A stretch of DNA of 64,000 bases. Origin: Actinacidiphila sp. DG2A-62 (GTDB lineage Bacteria; Actinomycetota; Actinomycetes; Streptomycetales; Streptomycetaceae). The translations under genes were made by a program, and so were the position numbers. The first letter of the stretch is position 1; the number at the start of each line of letters is the position of its first letter. The DNA is taken from positions 4,593,001-4,657,000 of the forward strand of contig NZ_JAYMGI010000002.1 of assembly GCF_035825295.1 (NCBI RefSeq), given 5' to 3'. This document shows, in pieces, positions 59,537 through 64,000 of this stretch. Below the pieces are notes generated by a model. The model saw only the letters and a program-made list of their open reading frames with translations. It searched no databases and was not told the DNA's origin.

Positions 59537-59725
59537 CGGGCCGGGGAGGGCCGCGCGCGGCGGCCGTTCGCGGGAGGCACGCTGCGGAGGCCGCCGCTCC
59601 GGATTTTGTCGCCGACTGTCCATCTGCCGTACCCCTGCCGGGAGTTCGGACGGGCTACCGTCTGCCCTCCAGCGCTGCCGCGCACCTCGCGGGCGCTGTC
59701 ACATGACCTGTGGGGGGTCCACACC

Positions 59726-61390
59726 ATGCGCATATCGCGCACCCGGCGGCGTGCCCTGATCGGCACGACCGCCGTCTCCTTGTCCGCAGCGCTCGGCGTC
59801 GCCCTGGCGCCGGCCGCGTCCGCGGACTCGACACCGGGCTCGGTGTACAACGTCGTCACCCAGGACGACGGCACCGTGACCGTGTACATCACCGGCGAAG
59901 TCGCCACCGGCTCGCTCCGGTTGAGCGTCCGCGCGTCCACCGCGGCGGACGCGCCCGTGCTGGCGGTCGTCGACGGCTTCACCGCCGGGCACACGAACGA
60001 CGCCGTGCGGCTGCCGGCCGGCACCGCGTACGGCGACTACCCGGTCGACGTCGACTGGCAGCTCGGCGACGGCACGCAGGAGCACGCGGGCGACGCCGGC
60101 ACGCTCGACTACCGCAAGCACGCCTCGATCCCGAACGTGACCGCCGACCGCACGGTCACCGACTTCACGCACCGCAGCGTCACCCTCGGCGGCCACGTCG
60201 ACGTGCTCGACCCGGCCACCGGCGTCACCGCGCCCGCGCCGGCCGCCACCCCGGTCAAGCTGACCTGGTGGGACGACGTCGCCCCGGGCTCGCGGGTGCA
60301 GCACACGCAGACCGTCGCCACCGACGACGCCGGCACGTTCACCCTGCCGGTGACGCCGGGCGGCACGCTGGAGAGCGGCACCGCGCAGGTGGTCGCGGGC
60401 GACGACATCGCGCCGGCGATCAGCCCGGCCGCGGTGCCCACCGTCCAGGCGCAGTCCGAGACGTACCAGATCACCGCGTCCTCGACGCCGGCCAGCGTGC
60501 ACAAGGGCCAGAGCATCACGGTCAAGGGCAAGGTGACCCGCTACGACGCCGCGACCGGCGGCTACGTCCCGTTCGCGGGCGCGCCCGTGGTCACCACCTC
60601 GGTCGAGCCGGACTACTACGGCTACACCGTCCCGCACCGCCTGGCCGGCACGACCACCGCGGCGGACGGCAGCTTCTCCTACAGCATCACCGCGAACATG
60701 ACGACGACGCTGCACACGTACGTCGCGCCGTCGCCGTACCTGCCGAACATCCAGGAGGTCCAGAGCACGGTGACCGTGCCGGTCGCCACGAGCGTGACGC
60801 TGCCGGCGTTCTCGCTCGACCAGTACGGCACGGTGAAGACCACCGGCCGGCTGACCGGCGCGCAGTGCGGCAACCAGTCGCTGTGGCTGCAGTACTCGCC
60901 CAACGGCCGGTCGAACTGGCTCAACCTGTCGCACATCACCACCGGTTACGGCAACGGCAGCTACTGCTCGTTCGTCATGCAGGCGTACGGCTACATCGAC
61001 GGCTACTACCGGGTGGTCCACTTCGAGAGCCCGCAGCTGCTCGCCTACACCGAGCCCGCGCACCGGCTGCGCCGCACCGACACGCAGATGTCGATCGCGG
61101 CCAGCACCACCCGCCCGGCGAGCGCCACGTCGAAGGTCACCTTCAGCGGCGTCGTGATCGCCCGCGTGTCCTCCGGCTGGGTGCACTACAACCACGCGCA
61201 CGTGGTGCTGGTGTACCGCCCCAAGGGCGACTCCCAGTGGTACTGGGTGCAGAAGGGCTACACCAACTCCGCGGGCCGCTACACCTTCACCACCCCGGCC
61301 TACGGCGACGGCACCTGGGCCGCGTACCTCGACGCGGACTCGACGCACTTCGCGAGCGAGACGAAGGACGTCTACGTGGACGTCCGCTGA
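59726..61390 (+). CDS. Large secreted beta-rich protein
   Basis: A 554-aa secreted protein. The signal RTRRRALIGTTAVSLSAALG ends at ASA around residue 33. The mature part is Thr/Val/Gly-rich with several Ig/bacterial-surface-like beta repeats: VTVYITGEVATGSLRLSV, ITASSTPASVHKGQSITVKGKV, MSIAASTTRPASATSKVTFSG. The last two resemble filamin-like modules with SGxV and GRYTFTTPA endings. Two Cys lie at CGNQSLW and GSYCSF. No catalytic motif is seen, so binding or structural roles are more likely. ATG 59726 follows a GGGGGG tract. Confidence 0.78.
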   Translation: MRISRTRRRALIGTTAVSLSAALGVALAPAASADSTPGSVYNVVTQDDGTVTVYITGEVATGSLRLSVRASTAADAPVLAVVDGFTAGHTNDAVRLPAGTAYGDYPVDVDWQLGDGTQEHAGDAGTLDYRKHASIPNVTADRTVTDFTHRSVTLGGHVDVLDPATGVTAPAPAATPVKLTWWDDVAPGSRVQHTQTVATDDAGTFTLPVTPGGTLESGTAQVVAGDDIAPAISPAAVPTVQAQSETYQITASSTPASVHKGQSITVKGKVTRYDAATGGYVPFAGAPVVTTSVEPDYYGYTVPHRLAGTTTAADGSFSYSITANMTTTLHTYVAPSPYLPNIQEVQSTVTVPVATSVTLPAFSLDQYGTVKTTGRLTGAQCGNQSLWLQYSPNGRSNWLNLSHITTGYGNGSYCSFVMQAYGYIDGYYRVVHFESPQLLAYTEPAHRLRRTDTQMSIAASTTRPASATSKVTFSGVVIARVSSGWVHYNHAHVVLVYRPKGDSQWYWVQKGYTNSAGRYTFTTPAYGDGTWAAYLDADSTHFASETKDVYVDVR

Positions 61391-61514
61391 GCCCACGCCG
61401 GCGCTGAGCCTTCACCGGGCCGACGCGCCCCCCGTCCCGGCACCGCCCCGCACCCCCGGAACCCCGGCAGGGCCCACCCGCCGGGGTTCCGCACGTTCAC
61501 GCGGCGCATCGCAT

Positions 61515-61520
61515 TAGGCT
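61515..61520 (+). promoter_or_regulatory. -10 box (TAGGCT), leaderless
   Basis: TAGGCT lies 7 nt before the ATG at 61528 with no ribosome-binding site between. Confidence 0.45.
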
Positions 61521-61527
61521 CCCGCCC

Positions 61528-62385
61528 ATGGCGGGTGACATGCGTATCGGCTTGATCTCCTTCGGCCCGGCTGAGTTCGCGGCTTTGCACGAGACCTGCG
61601 TCATGGCGGGTCACGATCCGGTCGTTTACGCCTTCTCCCGTTCGATGCGCCCTCGCACGCCTACGGATGAGGGCGCTGCGACCGTCGCGGCGCGGATCGC
61701 CGCCGCGGTACCGCCCGGTGTCGACCTGCTGCTGCCGGGCAGTTCCGCCGGACTTGGCACCGCGTTACGCGGCTACGATCTCGATCTCGTCGTCTGCTAC
61801 GGATTCTCATGGCGGCTGCCCCGGTCGGTGCTGGAGATCCCGCGCTACGGAGTGCTCAACATCCACAGCTCGATGCTGCCCAAATACCGCGGCCCCGCTC
61901 CGGTCCTCCAGGCAATCCGCAATGGCGATACCCACCTCGGCCTGACCGTTCACCGGATGGACGAGGATTTCGACACCGGACCGGTGCTTGCCCAGCAGGA
62001 CGGCATTCCGCTGCCGGACGACGTGACTCAGCAGAGCCTGTGGTCGGATCTGTCCCCGGTGCTGCGTGATCAGCTCACCATCGCCCTCGACCGGGTGCGG
62101 GACCCGACCGCGGGCGAACCGCAGACCGCCGAGGGCGCCAGCTACGCGGGCTTTTTGGAACCGGAGTTCTTCACGGTCGACACCGCGGCGACCGCACGCC
62201 AAGTCCATGATCAGGTCCGGACTTTTCGTTTCATGGGTACCGGCCTGGGCCCGGTGGTCACCGTGGGGGGCCACCGTCTGAGGGTTCTGCGCACGAGCCT
62301 GTCCCCGGCCGACGGGATCCGCCTGGACTGCGCGGACGGAGCTGTATGGATCACTTCCTCGGAGCCTGCCCCACTGGACGCCTAG
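61528..62385 (+). CDS. Stand-alone formyltransferase-family protein
   Basis: A 285-aa protein of the 10-formyl-THF-dependent hydrolyase/formyltransferase fold. The catalytic Asn/His lie in LNIHSSMLPKYRGPAP (about 110-125) and the Asp in HRMDEDFDTGPVLAQ. The C-terminal part (about 205-285) resembles the formyl_trans_C domain (FRFMGTGLGPVVTVGGHRLRVL). It is shorter than Met-tRNA formyltransferase (about 310) and lies away from def or other translation genes, so it more likely formylates a sugar amine or metabolite. ATG 61540 is an alternative start. GC is lower than in the neighbours by eye. Confidence 0.83.
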   Translation: MAGDMRIGLISFGPAEFAALHETCVMAGHDPVVYAFSRSMRPRTPTDEGAATVAARIAAAVPPGVDLLLPGSSAGLGTALRGYDLDLVVCYGFSWRLPRSVLEIPRYGVLNIHSSMLPKYRGPAPVLQAIRNGDTHLGLTVHRMDEDFDTGPVLAQQDGIPLPDDVTQQSLWSDLSPVLRDQLTIALDRVRDPTAGEPQTAEGASYAGFLEPEFFTVDTAATARQVHDQVRTFRFMGTGLGPVVTVGGHRLRVLRTSLSPADGIRLDCADGAVWITSSEPAPLDA

Positions 62386-62398
62386 GGCGTCTTCCGTC

Positions 62399-64000
62399 CT
62401 ACGCGTCGTCACGCAGAGCGCGAGTCAACTGCTCGGCGAGTTGGACCGCCCGGGGATCCCCGAACCCGGCGAGCATAATCAACGCGTCCTGCCTGACGAC
62501 ACGCGCTGAGGCGAGGTCGCCGAGGACGGTCAGCGCATCGGCCAGGTGTGCCTGAGCGTTGGCGAGCTGCCAGCGGGCGTCCAGCCGACGATAGGTGTCG
62601 GCGGCGCGACGATGCATGTCCGCGGCTTCCCGGAAGCAGCCCGACAATTGATGCACCTCACCTGCTCCGTCCAGTGCCAAAGCTTCCCGAGAGGCGTCAC
62701 CCAGCTTTCGCTGCAAGGCAGCCGACGTGTGGAACAGACGGAGCGCCTCATCTAAGTTCCCTCTGGCCTGCTCGACTCGTGCGGACTCCACCGACCAATA
62801 AGCGCGCCACATCTGATTGTTCTCGTCGTCCGCGATCGACAGTGCGGCTCGGATCGAGCGTGAGGCTGCTTCGATGTGGCCCGTCGTGCGCTGGGCCCAG
62901 CTGAGCAGCAACAGGGCATTGCCCTCAGCGGAGCGATCACCGAGCTCGCGGAGTTCGGCCAGGGCCGGCTCGATGATGGCCCAGGCATCGTCGCCACGAT
63001 CCAGCTCGCACAGTGTCTCCGCGAGGTTGCTGCGGATCAGTGCCGTCCACCGGCGATCGCCGAGGTCGCTGAAAATCTCCGCGCCCTCGGCGAAGTGTGC
63101 CCTGGCCTCGTCCAATCGACGACGCCGAAGCGCCAAAAGCCCGAGTGCGTTGATGGAGACCGCTGTTCCCCGTCTGTCGCCGATGCGCCGCCGCAAGACG
63201 AGACAAGCACGGTGGTGCTGCTCGGCTTCGTCGAGTCGCAGCGCCTGGAACGCGGCCTTGCCCAGGCTTTCGAGCGCCTCCGCCTCGCCGTGCCTCTCGC
63301 CTGTGCGTGCCGCGGACTCGACGCCTATCCGGGCCGTGGCCTCCCAGTCGGCGAACGCGTTCTGGTGCATGTACACGGCGCGCATCACCACGGCGAGTCG
63401 CCACGCAATTTCCGGAAATCCTGCTTCCGAGGCGGTGCGGGTCGCGGCGACGAGGTTGGCGCTCTCCGCGCGGTACCAGTCGAACGCCGACTGGTAATCG
63501 CCGAAGCGGAGGACGTGGGCGGGCGCGGGTACGCGGTCGTCCAGAGAGTAACTGTCGAATGGTGCCATGACGCACTGCGCTGCATACGCGGTGTGGAGGT
63601 ACCAGGCGAGGCAACACCCCAGGACCTGTGTCCGCTGTTCCTGGGTCTCAGTCTGTCTGACCTGTTCCGCCGCATAGGCCTGCAACAGGTCGTGGAATTC
63701 GTACCGGCCGGCTGGGCGCCGCTCCAGCAAGTGAGCTCTCACGAGAGTGTCCAACAGGACGCGAGTCTGGGAGGTGTCATCGCCGCCGAGGCTCGCAGCG
63801 GCGGCGAGGCCGAACTCATTGCCTGGGTGCAGGCCGAGGTGCCGGAAAAGCCGGGCCGCAGGATCGGAGAGCGCTTGGTACGACCACTCGAACACGCTGC
63901 GCATCGCGTCGGATCCCTCCTCCGGCTCCGCTGTCAGGACGCTCCACCGGGTCGATTCGTCGCGCAGGTCGTCGATCAGCTCACCGAGCGGCATGGACGG
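62399..64000 (-). CDS. Partial AfsR-like regulator (NB-ARC end and TPR)
   Basis: The 5' end lies outside the window; 534 codons are visible. The first part, FEWSYQALSDPAARLFRHLG and EFHDLLQAYAAEQVRQ, is the winged-helix end of an NB-ARC/STAND module as in AfsR. Then follow at least five TPR repeats (GTAVSINALGLLALRRRRLDEARAHF, ALIRSNLAETLCELDRG). It converges on the formyltransferase gene with 13 nt between. An N-terminal SARP DNA-binding domain is expected beyond base 64000 but not seen. Confidence 0.85.
   Translation of the reverse strand, partial: PSMPLGELIDDLRDESTRWSVLTAEPEEGSDAMRSVFEWSYQALSDPAARLFRHLGLHPGNEFGLAAAASLGGDDTSQTRVLLDTLVRAHLLERRPAGRYEFHDLLQAYAAEQVRQTETQEQRTQVLGCCLAWYLHTAYAAQCVMAPFDSYSLDDRVPAPAHVLRFGDYQSAFDWYRAESANLVAATRTASEAGFPEIAWRLAVVMRAVYMHQNAFADWEATARIGVESAARTGERHGEAEALESLGKAAFQALRLDEAEQHHRACLVLRRRIGDRRGTAVSINALGLLALRRRRLDEARAHFAEGAEIFSDLGDRRWTALIRSNLAETLCELDRGDDAWAIIEPALAELRELGDRSAEGNALLLLSWAQRTTGHIEAASRSIRAALSIADDENNQMWRAYWSVESARVEQARGNLDEALRLFHTSAALQRKLGDASREALALDGAGEVHQLSGCFREAADMHRRAADTYRRLDARWQLANAQAHLADALTVLGDLASARVVRQDALIMLAGFGDPRAVQLAEQLTRALRDDA

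Noticed and set aside
57473..59623. 716-codon open frame on the minus strand
   Set aside because: It is antisense to the two ABC permeases; composition is Arg/His/Gln-rich with no domain. Long antisense frames are normal at this GC.

Overview
The window is very GC-rich, with strong G/C bias at third codon positions, leaderless GTG/ATG starts 6-8 nt after TANNNT boxes, lipoprotein and Tat signals, SARP/AfsR-type regulators and MsiK-style ABC importers lacking their own ATPase. This points to a Streptomyces-like actinomycete (Streptomycetaceae). No rRNA, tRNA, CRISPR array or insertion sequence was found. Stretches around 0-1.5 kb, 48.1-50.5 kb and 61.5-64 kb look lower in GC by eye and carry XRE, radical-SAM and TPR-regulator genes, so they may be accessory.

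Layout. 0-5.4 kb: TPR regulator, divergent anti-sigma-type ATPase, an uncharacterised protein, an aldo/keto reductase, a PemK/MazF-like protein and a low-complexity PH-like protein. 5.4-9.1 kb: a Met/His-rich lipoprotein behind a CsoR-like palindrome, then a secreted S53 peptidase. 9.4-19.3 kb: a sulfotransferase, then a translationally coupled minus-strand group (cytochrome b-molybdopterin oxidoreductase fusion, membrane protein, NAD-dependent epimerase, GT2 glycosyltransferase, DUF2064-like transferase, methyltransferase), then a frameshifted membrane protein. 19.5-23.2 kb: GH25 lysozyme, aldo/keto reductase, TerD protein and PGRP amidase. 23.4-27.3 kb: a doubly frameshifted MMPL transporter divergent from a TetR regulator, then a His-rich DUF4396 protein behind a second CsoR-like palindrome. 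27.3-34.4 kb: a 1184-aa glycosidase/metallophosphoesterase, an ATP-grasp enzyme with an apparent AUA start, and a NagZ-like GH3 enzyme.

34.8-40.3 kb is a tight five-gene operon: non-haem iron dioxygenase, DUF6271-like protein, PLP-dependent decarboxylase, GNAT acetyltransferase and MFS exporter. Two DasR-like (dre) palindromes lie between it and the divergent GH3 gene. It looks like a small amino-acid-modifying biosynthesis and export cassette tied to N-acetylglucosamine sensing, and is one of the two best candidates for an undescribed system.

40.5-48 kb: KAP NTPase, alpha/beta hydrolase, SARP regulator, MarR/OhrR (frameshifted) with Ohr, and a DUF4232 lipoprotein. 48.1-50.8 kb: NUDIX plus XRE-DUF5919 regulator, divergent from a 31-codon Trp/Cys-containing ORF that overlaps a radical SAM/SPASM gene, followed by a small conserved-looking protein. 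This is the second candidate, a possible RiPP-like cassette. 50.9-59.5 kb: a frameshifted secreted protein, an AraC regulator, then GH2 enzyme, LacI regulator, sugar-binding lipoprotein and two permeases sharing a TTGCA-type operator. 59.7-64 kb: a large secreted beta-rich protein, a stand-alone formyltransferase and the C-terminal part of a TPR regulator running off the window.

Five genes carry apparent single-base frameshifts (six sites) in GC-rich or homopolymer tracts, which suggests consensus errors as much as true pseudogenes.
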